Positions 10,107-20,168 of a stretch of 64,000 nucleotides of DNA are shown here, in pieces. Below the pieces are notes generated by a model. It was not told the DNA's origin and made no database searches. It was given only the letters and a program-made list of their open reading frames with translations. Source of the DNA: Granulicatella elegans (GTDB taxonomy: Bacteria; Bacillota; Bacilli; Lactobacillales; Aerococcaceae); NCBI RefSeq assembly GCF_020735385.1, contig NZ_CP085953.1, forward strand, positions 1,826,621-1,890,620. The letters run 5' to 3'. Positions within the stretch are counted from its first letter, which is position 1. Every line of letters begins with the position of its first letter. The position numbers and the translations under genes were made by a program.

Positions 10107-11150
10107 CTACTTTTGAGGAATTTTTATTTCTATAATGGTTCCTTGATTGACAATACTAATAATTTTGCATTGTCCTCCCATTCCTGCAACACGTTCTTCA
10201 ATATTTTTCAAACCATAGCTTCCAGATTTGGAAACACTTGTATCAAAACCAATTCCATCATCAACTAGTTTCAAAATAATATAATCATCCATTTGTTTTA
10301 AAAAGACTTCTAATTGTTTAGCTTTTGCATGTCGTAATGTATTCGATACCAATTCTTGTACAATTCTAAAAAGATGATCTTCAAATGTACTTGGAAGTGT
10401 CACTTCATCCAGTTCCCAATGAAGCGATAATTGCACTTTTGTAGTTAATTCTCTTAATAAACTCTCAATCCCTTGAACTAATGTTTTATTTTCAAGTGAA
10501 ATTGGACGTAAGTGTAATAATAAAGCTCTCATTTCTGATTGAGAATCATTAATAACTTTCTCTACTAATGCTAATTGTTGCTGGATTGCTGGAGATAATT
10601 GTTCTTTTTGCTCATTCATAGCTGATAACATCATCATCGCTGCAAACAATTGTTGGCTCACTGAATCATACAACTCTCGAGCAATACGATGTCTTTCTAA
10701 TTCAATAATTTCTTCCTTCGTTTCTTCTCCGATATATTCCGGTCTAGAAGAAATTTGTTGAAGCTTTTGAACAAATTGCTCTTGCATCTCTACAATTCTA
10801 GCAGTTTCTTGGAAAAATGTATCCAATCGTATCATTAATAAAAGATGATACCAAATTTCATCCACCGACTTTTTAACATTTGAAAATTGCTGATTTCTAA
10901 TAGCTTCTAGTTGATTATAAATAACAGAATCCGTTAATCTTTGTATGAAAAATACAATACTTGCTGCCATAAAAGTTATAATAAAGACGATTATCGTCAC
11001 TACTAAAAATAATACGATTAATTGATTCGAAGATAATTTTTCTAATAATTCAATATCAAATAATGAATGTAGGACATTAACTCCAATTAGAAAAATACTG
11101 GAGACAAATAAAAACACGACAAAACAGATTCGTAAAAACCACTTCTTCAT
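10107..11150 (-). CDS. liaS: Sensor kinase LiaS/VraS with Tyr replacing the catalytic His
   Basis: Intramembrane-sensing histidine kinase of the HisKA_3/HATPase family. Two membrane segments (about 5-28 and 43-70) with almost no extracellular loop precede a linker and the dimerisation domain. The phosphorylation motif reads RHRIARELYDSVSQQL, where family members have RELHD: residue 161 is Tyr (TAT) where His (CAT/CAC) is expected. The ATPase domain looks intact (QELVSNTLRHAKA, VDDGIGFD, YGLKNIEERV). It overlaps liaF by 4 bases (ATGA). Either the kinase is inactive or it acts only as a phosphatase or scaffold; a sequencing error is the trivial alternative. Confidence 0.93.
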   Translation of the reverse strand: MKKWFLRICFVVFLFVSSIFLIGVNVLHSLFDIELLEKLSSNQLIVLFLVVTIIVFIITFMAASIVFFIQRLTDSVIYNQLEAIRNQQFSNVKKSVDEIWYHLLLMIRLDTFFQETARIVEMQEQFVQKLQQISSRPEYIGEETKEEIIELERHRIARELYDSVSQQLFAAMMMLSAMNEQKEQLSPAIQQQLALVEKVINDSQSEMRALLLHLRPISLENKTLVQGIESLLRELTTKVQLSLHWELDEVTLPSTFEDHLFRIVQELVSNTLRHAKAKQLEVFLKQMDDYIILKLVDDGIGFDTSVSKSGSYGLKNIEERVAGMGGQCKIISIVNQGTIIEIKIPQK

Positions 11151-11881
11151 GCTTCAATCACCTCGATTTCTCCTACAAGGACTGATGAGATAATCGTAAT
11201 TTTCTTATTACTCGATTCAAAACGTTCTGAATACATGGTAATCGTCTCATTTTTCAATTCTATCTGTTGGTCATCAAATTTTACCTCGCCAATAAACGCA
11301 TTATGACAAAGTTTTACACCAATTCCAATTGGAACAATGACACGAATTCGACCAATTCCTTTTCGAATCATAATCGTATTTTGTTCATTAGGAAGAACGG
11401 TATTTCCTAAATCGATAATCGTATCTCCCATCAATTGGCTAATATTAATATCATCCCATTCAAATGTATCTTTTCCAATTTTTTGGACTCCAATCCATTC
11501 CTGTCTTTGCGTATCAAATCGTTCAGATGGTTCTTCTAACTTAACAGAAACATATCTTTTTTTCTTCCAAATCCATTCACTGCCATCTGAAAAATATTTT
11601 TTAATTAATTTTCTTCCATAGGATAGAACATAAACGATTAAAATACTTCCTGCTAGCCAAATTCCCCATGTAGAAAATACCGCTAAAAGAATCATTAATA
11701 TTCCAAAGAAAAGTCCATTCGTACGAATAAAACGATTTTTTAATTGAACAGCAATTCCTACAAAAATAATTCCTAACACAAATAAATAGAATAAATGGGC
11801 ATTGGTAAATAACTGAAATCCTGTTAAAAACATCCCAACTACTATAATAAATAGAATGAAGATGAATCGATTATTTTTCAT
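11147..11881 (-). CDS. liaF: LiaF, membrane inhibitor of the LiaRS system
   Basis: LiaF keeps LiaS inactive without envelope stress. The 244-residue protein has four closely spaced membrane segments in the first 100 residues and a C-terminal soluble beta-helix-like domain (DUF2154/LiaF C-terminal type), with the pattern NEQNTIMIRKGIGRIRVIVP and GEVKFDDQQIEL. AGAAGGATAAAA precedes the ATG. First gene of the operon; the gap to ftsK holds the ftsK terminator and presumably the lia promoter. Confidence 0.9.
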   Translation of the reverse strand: MKNNRFIFILFIIVVGMFLTGFQLFTNAHLFYLFVLGIIFVGIAVQLKNRFIRTNGLFFGILMILLAVFSTWGIWLAGSILIVYVLSYGRKLIKKYFSDGSEWIWKKKRYVSVKLEEPSERFDTQRQEWIGVQKIGKDTFEWDDINISQLMGDTIIDLGNTVLPNEQNTIMIRKGIGRIRVIVPIGIGVKLCHNAFIGEVKFDDQQIELKNETITMYSERFESSNKKITIISSVLVGEIEVIEA

Positions 11882-11969
11882 TTTTATCCTTCTTTCTTAG
11901 AAAACTTTCACACTGTAAAAGTACCATATTCCTTCTTCTCTGACTATCCATCTAAAGACTGATTTCAAA

Positions 11970-12040
11970 AAATGCTAGGTTAGTGAAGCTTTATCGTTAG
12001 GTATTATTCTAACATTTTGGCAACACTTATCCTAGCATTT
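11970..12040 (-). terminator. Long hairpin/terminator after ftsK
   Basis: AAATGCTAGG (11970-11979) pairs with CCTAGCATTT (12031-12040), with further imperfect pairing inside; on the minus strand it ends in TTTTTT. The ~50-base insert makes it larger than a usual terminator. Confidence 0.65.
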
Positions 12041-12045
12041 ACTGA

Positions 12046-14406
12046 TTATCCAATTGGTGGGTCTTGCGGTTCATTGTCATGACTAAAAGCATCCAAGTTT
12101 ACTTTTCTTGGCTTACTTCCTTCTGAAGGCCCTACGTAACCTCTTGCTTCTAATTCTTCAATTAAACGAGCGGCACGATTGAATCCAATTTTAAATCGAC
12201 GTTGAATATAAGATGTACTAATCGTTTCTAATTCTCGAATCATTTCTAATACTTCATAAAATAAATCATCTTCAGGATCATCCGAACTTCCTTCTGATGT
12301 TTCGGGTAGCATCATTGTCTCATCATATTCCACTTCTTGTTGTGTTTTTACAAACTCAACAATTCTTTCTACTTCTTCATCGGTTAAATAAGCTCCTTGT
12401 ACACGAATCGGCTTATTCTCACCCATTGGAATGTATAACATATCCCCTCTACCAAGTAATTTTTCAGCACCACTTGAATCAATAATCGTACGTGAATCTG
12501 TACCACTAGATACTGCAAAGGCAATTCTTGAAGGCACATTTGCTTTAATAATTCCCGTAATAACATCAACTGATGGACGTTGCGTTGCTAAAATCATATG
12601 AATCCCCGCTGCACGAGCCATTTGTGCTAAACGAATAATCGCATCTTCGACTTCATTACTTGCAACCATCATTAAGTCAGCTAACTCATCCACAATTACT
12701 ACAATATATGGGAGTAATGGATTCTCTTCTCCAGTTTCAGCATTATAAGAAGCTACATGCGCATTATAACCATCGATATTTTTCATCCCCATTGCGGCAA
12801 ACATTTCATAACGTTTTTCCATTTCAGTCACAACTTTTTTCAAAGCTTGCGCTGCTTTTCTTGGATTTGTCACAACAGGCGTTAATAAATGAGGAATCCC
12901 ATTATAGCCATTTAACTCTACCATTTTCGGGTCAATCATCATTAATTTAACTTCATGAGGTTTTGTCTTCATCAAAATACTTGTAATAATCCCATTAATA
13001 CACACTGACTTCCCGCTACCAGTTGAACCAGCAATTAATAAGTGAGGCATTTTAGAAATATCACATAATCGAACATTTCCAGAAATATCTCTTCCCAATG
13101 GGACATCCAATGGTTTTGGTGATTGAAGAGCTGCTTGAATGACATCACTGAAGGCCACAAAACTTGTTTTACTATTTGGAACTTCAATTCCTACATAAGG
13201 TTTTCCAGGAATTGGCGCTTCAATACGAATATCTTTTGCAGCAAGAGCTAAAGCAATATCATCACTTAAATTCACAATTTTACTAACCTTCACTCCAATA
13301 GCAGGCTTAATTTCAAATTTCGTTACAGCAGGCCCTACTAATGGATTTGGCATCACTTTTGCCTCTACTCCAAAACTTTCAAATGTTCGTTCTAAAATTT
13401 TGAGATTTTTCTCAACAATCATCTTCTCATCGGATTGATCAGAAGATGGAATTGGATTTAATAACGTTAATGGTGGTAATTGGTAATCGGAATCATCCGT
13501 TCCACCATTAATGGCAAAGTCTTCTAAGTCTTCTGTATCTTCCTCTTCTTGTGTTGGTTCGATAAAAGGACTGAAAGAAGTTGGCTCTTCTCTTTTCGGT
13601 TGAACAAATTCTTCTTCTACAACTGGTTTTATAACAGATGGTGATGTTACTTCAGGAGAAATTTCTTCAAACTCCCACTCTTCTTCCTCTTCATCAAAAA
13701 CAAAATGTTTCATCTTGTCGATTAAAGAAGCTTTCTTTTCTTTTGGTTTTGTTTCAACAACTTCTACTTCAGCTTCCCGTACACGAGATTCTTTTTCTAC
13801 TTTTTTTTCTTCCAGTTGATGTTGAATTTGAGCAGTCCAATTTCTTAACACTTCAAAAACATCTTTTAAATGAATCTCAAATGCTACAAAAATAGCCATT
13901 AAAAAAAGGATGCCAATGGTCAAATAAGTTCCCCATTGAGAAACTAAGAAATACGTCACCGTATAAAACAATGCCCCAATCATTCCGGAACCCAAATTCT
14001 GTTCGATAGCATTTGCTTTAAAATCAATCGCATAACGAGCTATAATTTCTTTAAATAACTGACCGCCTTCTTGAACATGATTACTAAATACAGCCACTTC
14101 TACCCAAAGAAAAATCGCAATCAACAGACACGTAACGACCCAAATCCATTTTTTCGGAATGGAATGTATTCTCCCGCGGAATAAAACTCCTATTGAAGCG
14201 AGTATTCCAACAATCCCCGCATATATCAATAAATCTCCTACAAAAAAACGAATACTATTGGCAAAAAATCTTCCTAAAAATCCTAATTTAAAAATGGCTA
14301 AAAATTGAATTAGAATCAAAATTGCCATTACAATTTCAATCGACATTGCAGAATCCGTATTCTTTTTCGTAGATTTTCGTTTTCTTTTTTGTTCTTGCTT
14401 AGCCAC
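12046..14406 (-). CDS. ftsK: DNA translocase FtsK/SpoIIIE
   Basis: Septum-anchored ATPase that pumps chromosome DNA and helps dimer resolution. The 786 residues comprise an N-terminal 4-5 helix membrane domain (to about 190), an acidic linker (190-310), the RecA-like motor with Walker [11 protein letters not shown] (about 455) and Walker [14 protein letters not shown] (about 560), and a winged-helix gamma domain at the C-terminus ([20 protein letters not shown]) that reads polarity sequences. Start is GTG at 14406 with AAGGAGAG upstream, one base after the DUF1033 stop. Confidence 0.95.
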   Translation of the reverse strand: MAKQEQKRKRKSTKKNTDSAMSIEIVMAILILIQFLAIFKLGFLGRFFANSIRFFVGDLLIYAGIVGILASIGVLFRGRIHSIPKKWIWVVTCLLIAIFLWVEVAVFSNHVQEGGQLFKEIIARYAIDFKANAIEQNLGSGMIGALFYTVTYFLVSQWGTYLTIGILFLMAIFVAFEIHLKDVFEVLRNWTAQIQHQLEEKKVEKESRVREAEVEVVETKPKEKKASLIDKMKHFVFDEEEEEWEFEEISPEVTSPSVIKPVVEEEFVQPKREEPTSFSPFIEPTQEEEDTEDLEDFAINGGTDDSDYQLPPLTLLNPIPSSDQSDEKMIVEKNLKILERTFESFGVEAKVMPNPLVGPAVTKFEIKPAIGVKVSKIVNLSDDIALALAAKDIRIEAPIPGKPYVGIEVPNSKTSFVAFSDVIQAALQSPKPLDVPLGRDISGNVRLCDISKMPHLLIAGSTGSGKSVCINGIITSILMKTKPHEVKLMMIDPKMVELNGYNGIPHLLTPVVTNPRKAAQALKKVVTEMEKRYEMFAAMGMKNIDGYNAHVASYNAETGEENPLLPYIVVIVDELADLMMVASNEVEDAIIRLAQMARAAGIHMILATQRPSVDVITGIIKANVPSRIAFAVSSGTDSRTIIDSSGAEKLLGRGDMLYIPMGENKPIRVQGAYLTDEEVERIVEFVKTQQEVEYDETMMLPETSEGSSDDPEDDLFYEVLEMIRELETISTSYIQRRFKIGFNRAARLIEELEARGYVGPSEGSKPRKVNLDAFSHDNEPQDPPIG

Positions 14407-14407
14407 T

Positions 14408-14707
14408 TTACTCTCCTTCTGAATATAGTTTTCCTTCTGGTGTTAAAATGAGGACTCCATAATAGAGTTGCAAACAATCTTCACAGGACTCACAATATTC
14501 ACATTCATTTTCATTCCAAAATGCACAAGAAAACTGCTTCTCACGTTTCTTTTGATATTGCACTGTATATGTTTCTACTAATTCTTGATAACGTTTTTTT
14601 GCTTCTTCTATACTGGAACAAAATTCTTCTAAAGCAATCATCTCTTTCCAGTCGTCCATCATCCACCAAGGTTCATCGACTCCTTTTGTTTGGATAACAC
14701 AATACAT
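14408..14707 (-). CDS. DUF1033 family protein
   Basis: Small acidic cytosolic protein of unknown function, 99 residues from the ATG at 14707, chosen over an upstream GTG (14716) because AGAGGTG sits 6 bases before it. It shows the family pattern: [11 protein letters not shown] near the N-terminus and a Cys-rich C-terminal half ([21 protein letters not shown]). The four closely spaced Cys could bind metal, but this is inference. Tightly coupled to ftsK. Confidence 0.8.
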   Translation of the reverse strand: MYCVIQTKGVDEPWWMMDDWKEMIALEEFCSSIEEAKKRYQELVETYTVQYQKKREKQFSCAFWNENECEYCESCEDCLQLYYGVLILTPEGKLYSEGE

Positions 14708-14814
14708 ACAAATCACCTCTTACTAACAGTATACCAAACTTTTTCAAAACTTGTTATCTTCATCCATTGAAAATTCATATATTTTTGTTAGTATGATTAA
14801 AAGGAGGAATTCAA

Positions 14815-15093
14815 ATGATTACATTACGTCTAAGAGTTTGGGGACTTGTTCAAGGAGTTGGCTTTCGTTTTTATACAAAACGATTAGCAGACCAATTACA
14901 GATGAACGGAATGATAAAAAATAAAATCGATGCTTCCGTCGAAATAATTGTCCAGGATACACCCGAGAGAGCCTATGCTTTTGTAGATCGAGTAAAAACT
15001 TCTCCTCCATCCCCGTATGCAAAAATCCATACATCAACTTTAGAAATTATCGAAAATGAACCGATTTATAAAGGATTCTCAATCTATTATTAA
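14815..15093 (+). CDS. acyP: Acylphosphatase
   Basis: Hydrolyses acyl phosphates. The 92-residue length is normal; the phosphate-binding loop GLVQGVGFR (residues 10-18, catalytic Arg18) is present and catalytic Asn36 lies in IKNKIDASVEI, where most members have RNLPDGSVEV. AAAGGAGGAATTCAA precedes the ATG. It is followed by yidC in the same direction, a pairing common in Lactobacillales. Confidence 0.93.
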   Translation: MITLRLRVWGLVQGVGFRFYTKRLADQLQMNGMIKNKIDASVEIIVQDTPERAYAFVDRVKTSPPSPYAKIHTSTLEIIENEPIYKGFSIYY

Positions 15094-15202
15094 GGAAAAA
15101 ATGAAAGAGAGAAAGCTACATACGTCTAATTTTCATTGCTATTCTATTCAATATAAAGTAAAATGATTGTGTTTGACAGAAAAAAATAAAGGAATGTGAT
15201 TC

Positions 15203-16147
15203 ATGAAATTAACAAAAAAAGTTCAATTAGCAGCTCTATCAAGCTTACTTGTGCTATTCCTATCCGGATGTGTACAAATCGACAAAGCCACTAATCAACC
15301 ATATGGGGTTGTGTATGATTATTTAGCGGTACCGACTCAAACTATTTTAAACTGGATTGCTTCAGCAATCGGTGGAAACTATGTCATTTCTATTATGATT
15401 GTTTCAATTGTAGTTCGTATTATTTTAATGCCAACTATGTTTAAACAAATGAAAACAATGTTAATGAACCAAGAAAAAATGGCATTAGTAAAACCATATA
15501 TTGATAAAATGAACGAACGTTATGGGGATGACCCAACACCTGAACAACGTATGGAAGTTCAACAATATACAATGGAAATTTATCGTTTAAATAATGTGTC
15601 ATTAACAGGTGGGCTTGCTTCTGGATGTCTTCCAGTATTAGTCACAATGCCAGTCTATAGTGCTCTATATAATGCGATTTTATACTCTCCAGAAATTTCA
15701 AATAGTACTTTTATGGGAGTTTCATTAGGAAGCACGTATTTACCAATTGCGATTGCTACTGCTGTGATTTATTTAATTCAAGGTTATATCAGCCAATTAT
15801 ATATGGATGAAACGCAAAAAGCTCAAGCTAAAGCTACACTATATATGATGCCAGTGATGATGTTAATGTTCACGGTTGGTACGGCTGCAGGGATTGGGAT
15901 TTACTTCTTCACTTCTGGATTAACTGCAATCTTACAAACTTGGATTCAAAACCAATTCATTCGTCCAAAAGTAAAAGCTGAAATCGATTCGGAATTAGAA
16001 GCTCAAGGCAATAAAGTCATTCTTCCAGAGACTTCAAACGTTGCTAAGAGTGCTAATCATGCCACTACTGCACCAGCTCAACAAACATTTGCACAAAGGA
16101 ACCGCACATCAACAGGAAAAAACAGCGGAAAACAAAATAGAAAATAA
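15203..16147 (+). CDS. yidC: Membrane insertase YidC/OxaA (lipoprotein form)
   Basis: Inserts and folds membrane proteins with or without SecYEG. The 314-residue product has a lipoprotein signal peptide with lipobox LSGC (Cys23), five hydrophobic segments, and the 60KD_IMP domain with the conserved positively charged groove segment (SIVVRIILMPTMFKQ) and an amphipathic hairpin rich in Met and Lys. The tail is hydrophilic. Transcription is likely stopped by the strong hairpin that follows. Confidence 0.95.
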   Translation: MKLTKKVQLAALSSLLVLFLSGCVQIDKATNQPYGVVYDYLAVPTQTILNWIASAIGGNYVISIMIVSIVVRIILMPTMFKQMKTMLMNQEKMALVKPYIDKMNERYGDDPTPEQRMEVQQYTMEIYRLNNVSLTGGLASGCLPVLVTMPVYSALYNAILYSPEISNSTFMGVSLGSTYLPIAIATAVIYLIQGYISQLYMDETQKAQAKATLYMMPVMMLMFTVGTAAGIGIYFFTSGLTAILQTWIQNQFIRPKVKAEIDSELEAQGNKVILPETSNVAKSANHATTAPAQQTFAQRNRTSTGKNSGKQNRK

Positions 16148-16156
16148 CACAATCAC

Positions 16157-16250
16157 AAAAAGGTCTTTTCTTACTTAATAGCATTAGGACGCCAGTAACC
16201 AGCTATGCTGTCTCTTCGCGTCCTAATGCTATTAAAGAAAAGACCTTTTT
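16157..16250. repeat. BOX-like repeat, copy 2 (inverted orientation), acting as yidC terminator
   Basis: Very long inverted repeat: AAAAAGGTCTTTTC (16157-16170) with GAAAAGACCTTTTT (16237-16250), and a 17-bp perfect inner arm (16176-16192 with 16218-16234). Read on the minus strand the loop gives the family core GAGACAGCATAGCTGG then TTACTGGCGTCC. The T run makes it a likely terminator. Confidence 0.85.
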
Positions 16251-16315
16251 ATTTTATTCATCTTTAATAAGCATACAAAAAAAGTGAAAGAAAAAATAGT
16301 TTTCTAACCTCTAAC

Positions 16316-16359
16316 TATTAAAAAACGTGAAGTTGGAAGTTTTCCTTCTTTCCTTCACG
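16316..16359 (-). terminator. Terminator after luxS
   Basis: On the minus strand CGTGAAG pairs with CTTCACG around an inner GGAA/TTCC hairpin, followed by TTTTTT. Confidence 0.75.
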
Positions 16360-16375
16360 ACAATTGTTCCGTCTA

Positions 16376-16849
16376 CTAAATTACTTTTCTTTCGAATGGG
16401 TCGATGCTGATTCCTTGTTCTAATACTTGTTTTGCGTATTCTTTTGCGCCGAACAATGAATGATCTTTGTAGTTTCCACATTGAATAGCTGAAATTCCTT
16501 GAATATCTTCAAAACGAATTTCATTAACAATTTGTTCTAGTGTTGCTTTTAATGCAACGGCAATTGTTTCTGCACTTGGTGTTCCCCATGTAATTAAATG
16601 GAAGCCAGTACGGCATCCAAATGGAGAAACATCAATAATTCCGTCAACTCTATCTCTTAATAAGTCCGCTAATAAATGTTCAAATGTATGAATCACACCT
16701 GTTGGCATTTCTTGCTTATTTGGTTGTAAAAATCGGATATCGAAATTCGTAATACAATCTCCTTTTTCTCCAACTTCTTCTGTAATTTTACGCACATAAG
16801 GTGCAATCACTTTATTATGATCTAATGTAAAGCTTTCTACTTCTGCCAT
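16376..16849 (-). CDS. luxS: S-ribosylhomocysteine lyase LuxS
   Basis: Cleaves S-ribosylhomocysteine to homocysteine and DPD, the AI-2 precursor; part of the activated methyl cycle. At 157 residues it is full length. Metal ligands are in [14 protein letters not shown] (both His) and the QCGNYKDH Cys; catalytic Cys is in [16 protein letters not shown] lies upstream of the ATG. Monocistronic with its own terminator. Confidence 0.97.
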   Translation of the reverse strand: MAEVESFTLDHNKVIAPYVRKITEEVGEKGDCITNFDIRFLQPNKQEMPTGVIHTFEHLLADLLRDRVDGIIDVSPFGCRTGFHLITWGTPSAETIAVALKATLEQIVNEIRFEDIQGISAIQCGNYKDHSLFGAKEYAKQVLEQGISIDPFERKVI

Positions 16850-16999
16850 AACAAAACCTCCTAGTAATCTTTATAACAGAGCCACTATACACCAAAATAG
16901 AAAGCACTGTCAATGAAATACAATTCATCCTTTTATGTAGTTTAGAAGTATCATGGTATAATTGATAAAGAAATTTATTAATAGCAAAAGGAAATGATT

Positions 17000-18088
17000 A
17001 TGAAAAGAAAAACATCTTTCAAACGAAAACTATTTTATTTTTTTAGTCCTCTTATCATTCTTATCAGTCTGATTATTGGATATTTTATTTATGGTTATAC
17101 GGCTTACTATCGTTTAGAAGATAATCTGACTTTATCCGTTACAAGCCATACCGATCAATCTCTCAACACTGGAAAGGATTACACCATATCCTCTTTTAAT
17201 ATCGGATATGGAGCTTATCCTCAAGACTATAGCTTTTTTATGGATGGAGGGAAATATTCAAGAGCTTATAATCGACAAACCGTATTAGATAATATGCAAG
17301 GAATCAAAAATGCTATTCAGATGATTCAACCAGATATTGCTCTATTCCAAGAAATAGACACGGATGGAGATCGTTCCCAACATGTTGATGAAGTGAAATT
17401 TATAACTCAGGCTTTTGAAAAACAAAATTGGGTATTTGGACAAAACTATGATTCACCTTATTTATTTTATCCAATATTAGATCCTATTGGAAAGGCAACT
17501 TCTGGACTCTTAACGATGTCGAAATACACAATTCAATCTAGCCAACGATATAGTTTACCCGTTGAAACGAATTTCAATAAATTTTTCGATTTAGACCGAG
17601 CTTTCACCGTTAGTTACTTACCCGTTTCCAATCAGAAACAATTAGCTTTAATCAATATTCACTTATCAGCTTATACAAAAGATCCAACAATTGGAAAAAG
17701 CCAATTAGAAAAACTATTCAGCTATATGGAAAGTGAATATGAAAAAGGAAACTATGTCATTGTCGGTGGAGACTTTAATCATGATATTTTACTTGGAAAA
17801 AGTCCTGAAGTCTTCCAAACATCCGATGAACCACAAACTTGGACTCATCCATTCCCAGTAGATAATCTTTCGAAGCATTTTACATTAGCCACTCAAGGAT
17901 TAGCAGAACAAAAAATCCCATCTGCTCGTGCATTAGATGAAGGGTACCAAAAAGGAAGAACTTTTGTAACATTAGTCGATGGATTCATTATTTCAGACAA
18001 TATACAATTCAATCATGTCCAAGCACATGACTTGGAGTTCCAACATTCCGACCACAACCCAGTTTCAATGAGTTTTACATTGAAATAG
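17000..18088 (+). CDS. Membrane-anchored endonuclease/exonuclease/phosphatase-fold protein
   Basis: EEP-superfamily hydrolase; substrate unknown (nucleic acid, phospholipid or other phosphodiester). The 362 residues have one N-terminal membrane anchor (about 10-35) and an extracellular catalytic domain with SFNIGYG, FQEIDTDG, INIHLSAY, GGDFNHD and a C-terminal HSDHNPVS, the expected EEP metal and catalytic motifs. ATG 17000 is preferred over the in-frame ATG 16994 because AAAGGA is 7 bases before it. No operon partner. Confidence 0.85.
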   Translation: MKRKTSFKRKLFYFFSPLIILISLIIGYFIYGYTAYYRLEDNLTLSVTSHTDQSLNTGKDYTISSFNIGYGAYPQDYSFFMDGGKYSRAYNRQTVLDNMQGIKNAIQMIQPDIALFQEIDTDGDRSQHVDEVKFITQAFEKQNWVFGQNYDSPYLFYPILDPIGKATSGLLTMSKYTIQSSQRYSLPVETNFNKFFDLDRAFTVSYLPVSNQKQLALINIHLSAYTKDPTIGKSQLEKLFSYMESEYEKGNYVIVGGDFNHDILLGKSPEVFQTSDEPQTWTHPFPVDNLSKHFTLATQGLAEQKIPSARALDEGYQKGRTFVTLVDGFIISDNIQFNHVQAHDLEFQHSDHNPVSMSFTLK

Positions 18089-18176
18089 AAGTAGTGATTC
18101 TCTGGTACTTTATCTGGTACTTTTCACATGAAGACTAAAAATTGGCAAGTTTTTAATTGAAAGAAGATTACTTCAT

Positions 18177-18319
18177 GATAAAAAGAAAAAACTTTTCTTC
18201 GTAGCAAAAGTACATTATACAGGGAAAATTTGAGACCTAGGCTCAAATTTTAGCCATGAGACAGCATTTGCTGGCTGCTGGCGACCTTGCTACGTAAGGA
18301 AAGTTTTTTTCTTTTTATC
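18177..18319. repeat. BOX-like repeat, copy 3 (with one internal module)
   Basis: Outer arms (GATAAAAAGAAAAAACTTTTC at the left, its near complement at the right, with GTAGCAA/TTGCTAC) enclose an internal hairpin module AAAATTTGAG-ACCTAGG-CTCAAATTTT (18225-18250) and the core CATGAGACAGCA, then GCTGGCTGCTGGCGACC. It lies between the EEP gene and the sufB stop and probably serves as terminator for both. Confidence 0.85.
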
Positions 18320-18321
18320 GA

Positions 18322-19716
18322 TTAACCAACCGAGCCCTCCATCTCATAAGAAATCAATCGGTTTAATTCAACTGCATATTCCATTGGAAGTTCTTTTGTA
18401 AATGGTTCAACGAATCCCATTACAATCATCTCTGTTGCTTCAGATTCACTAATTCCTCTACTCATTAAGTAGAATAATTGTTCTTCAGAAATTTTTGATA
18501 CTTTCGCTTCATGTTCTAAAGCGACTTTATCATTATGAATTTCGTTAAATGGAATCGTATCTGATTTCGATAAATCATCCATAATAATCGTGTCACATTC
18601 GATATGAGAAATTGAATAATCAGATTTCTTACTGAATGTTACTTGTCCACGATAGTTTACGATACCACCATCTTTTGCGATTGATTTTGAAACAATCGAA
18701 CTTGATGTATGAGGTGCATTATGAATCATTTTTGCTCCTGTATCTTGATGTTGTCCTTCTCCTGCAAAGGCAATGGATAACATTGTCCCTTTTGCATAAG
18801 GTCCTTCTAAAAATACAGAAGGATATTTCATTGTTGTTTTTGCTCCTAAGTTTCCATCAATCCATTCAACTGTTCCATGAGCTGCTGCACGAGCACGTTT
18901 AGTTACAAGATTATAAACATTGTCAGACCAGTTTTGAATCGTTGTATAACGGCAATATCCACCTTCTTCTACGAAGATTTCTACAATTGCAGCATGTAAG
19001 CTGTTAGATGAATAAGTTGGTGCTGTACAACCTTCAACATAATGTACACTTGCGCCTTCATCTACAATAATTAATGTACGTTCAAATTGACCCATATTTT
19101 GGTCATTAATACGGAAATAGGTTTGAAGTGGAACATCACATTTTACACCTTTTGGTACGTAAATAAACGTTCCTCCTGACCATACTGCTGAGTTTAATGC
19201 TGCTAATTTATTGTCTGTTGGTGGTACTAATTTTGCAAAATATTTTTCGAATAATTCTGGATATTCTTTTAATGCTGAGTCTGTATCCGTGAAGACAATT
19301 CCTAGTTTATCGAATTCTTCTTTCATATTGTGATACACAACTTCTGACTCGAACTGTGCAGATGCCCCTGCTAAATAAGCACGTTCTGCTTCTGGAATCC
19401 CAATTTTTTCAAATGTATCTTTGATTTTCTCAGGAACATCATCCCAAGAACGAGCTGGTTTATCACTCGCACGTTTGAAATAGGTAATCGCATCAAAATC
19501 AATATCTGATAAATCTGCTCCCCATGTTTGCATTGGCATTTTTTCAAATGCTTTTAAAGATTTTAGTCGAAATTCAAGCATCCATTCTGGTTCCTTTTTC
19601 ATTTTTGAAATTGTACGAACGACTTCTTCGCTTAATCCAACTCCACTATCAAATACGGGCGTTACCTCTTCATGAAAGCCATACTTGTAATCTTCTAATT
19701 CTGGAACTCCACTCAT
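18322..19716 (-). CDS. sufB: Fe-S cluster assembly scaffold SufB
   Basis: Core scaffold subunit of the SUF complex (SufBCD) on which [Fe-S] clusters form. The 464 residues match the family in length, with the conserved beta-helix core ([32 protein letters not shown]) and [26 protein letters not shown] at the C-terminus, given here as landmarks only. Last gene of sufCDSUB, 2 bases after sufU, with AAGGAATATAAAA before the ATG. Confidence 0.96.
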   Translation of the reverse strand: MSGVPELEDYKYGFHEEVTPVFDSGVGLSEEVVRTISKMKKEPEWMLEFRLKSLKAFEKMPMQTWGADLSDIDFDAITYFKRASDKPARSWDDVPEKIKDTFEKIGIPEAERAYLAGASAQFESEVVYHNMKEEFDKLGIVFTDTDSALKEYPELFEKYFAKLVPPTDNKLAALNSAVWSGGTFIYVPKGVKCDVPLQTYFRINDQNMGQFERTLIIVDEGASVHYVEGCTAPTYSSNSLHAAIVEIFVEEGGYCRYTTIQNWSDNVYNLVTKRARAAAHGTVEWIDGNLGAKTTMKYPSVFLEGPYAKGTMLSIAFAGEGQHQDTGAKMIHNAPHTSSSIVSKSIAKDGGIVNYRGQVTFSKKSDYSISHIECDTIIMDDLSKSDTIPFNEIHNDKVALEHEAKVSKISEEQLFYLMSRGISESEATEMIVMGFVEPFTKELPMEYAVELNRLISYEMEGSVG

Positions 19717-19718
19717 TT

Positions 19719-20168
19719 TTATATTCCTTTCTTGTTTTTCTGTTCAACTGCTTTTTCTAATGCTTTCCATGCTAATGTTGCACATTTGATACGTGCTGGG
19801 AATTTAGCAACTCCACTTAGTAAGGCAGCATCTTCTAATCGATCTTCATTCACACTTTGTCCTTGCACTAATTTTGAGAAATCTTCTGCTAATTCCAAAG
19901 CTTCGGGTAAAGTTTTTCCTTCTAAAATATCACACATCATACTGGCACTCGCCATACTAATCGAACAACCTTGTCCATCAAATCGAGCACTTGTAATATG
20001 ACCATCGTCTGATAATTCTAATTGTAACTGTAATACATCGCCACAAGTCGGATTATTCAACTCGATAACTTCAGCTGTTTTTTCAGTTTGAATTCCTTTA
20101 TGACGAGGAAAATTCGAATGATCTAAAATCACTTGACGATATAATTGATCTAATTTAGATAAAGCCAT
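19719..20168 (-). CDS. sufU: Sulfur transfer protein SufU
   Basis: Zn-dependent sulfurtransferase that takes persulfide sulfur from SufS in Gram-positive bacteria. The 149 residues contain the three conserved Cys in [13 protein letters not shown] and RIKCATLAW plus the active Asp of the PTCGD loop, typical of SufU rather than IscU. It overlaps the sufS 3' end by 14 bases, implying coupled translation. Confidence 0.96.
   Translation of the reverse strand: MALSKLDQLYRQVILDHSNFPRHKGIQTEKTAEVIELNNPTCGDVLQLQLELSDDGHITSARFDGQGCSISMASASMMCDILEGKTLPEALELAEDFSKLVQGQSVNEDRLEDAALLSGVAKFPARIKCATLAWKALEKAVEQKNKKGI

Noticed and set aside
17000..18088. Calling the membrane EEP protein a sphingomyelinase or DNase.
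   Set aside because: Only general EEP motifs are visible; nothing fixes the substrate.
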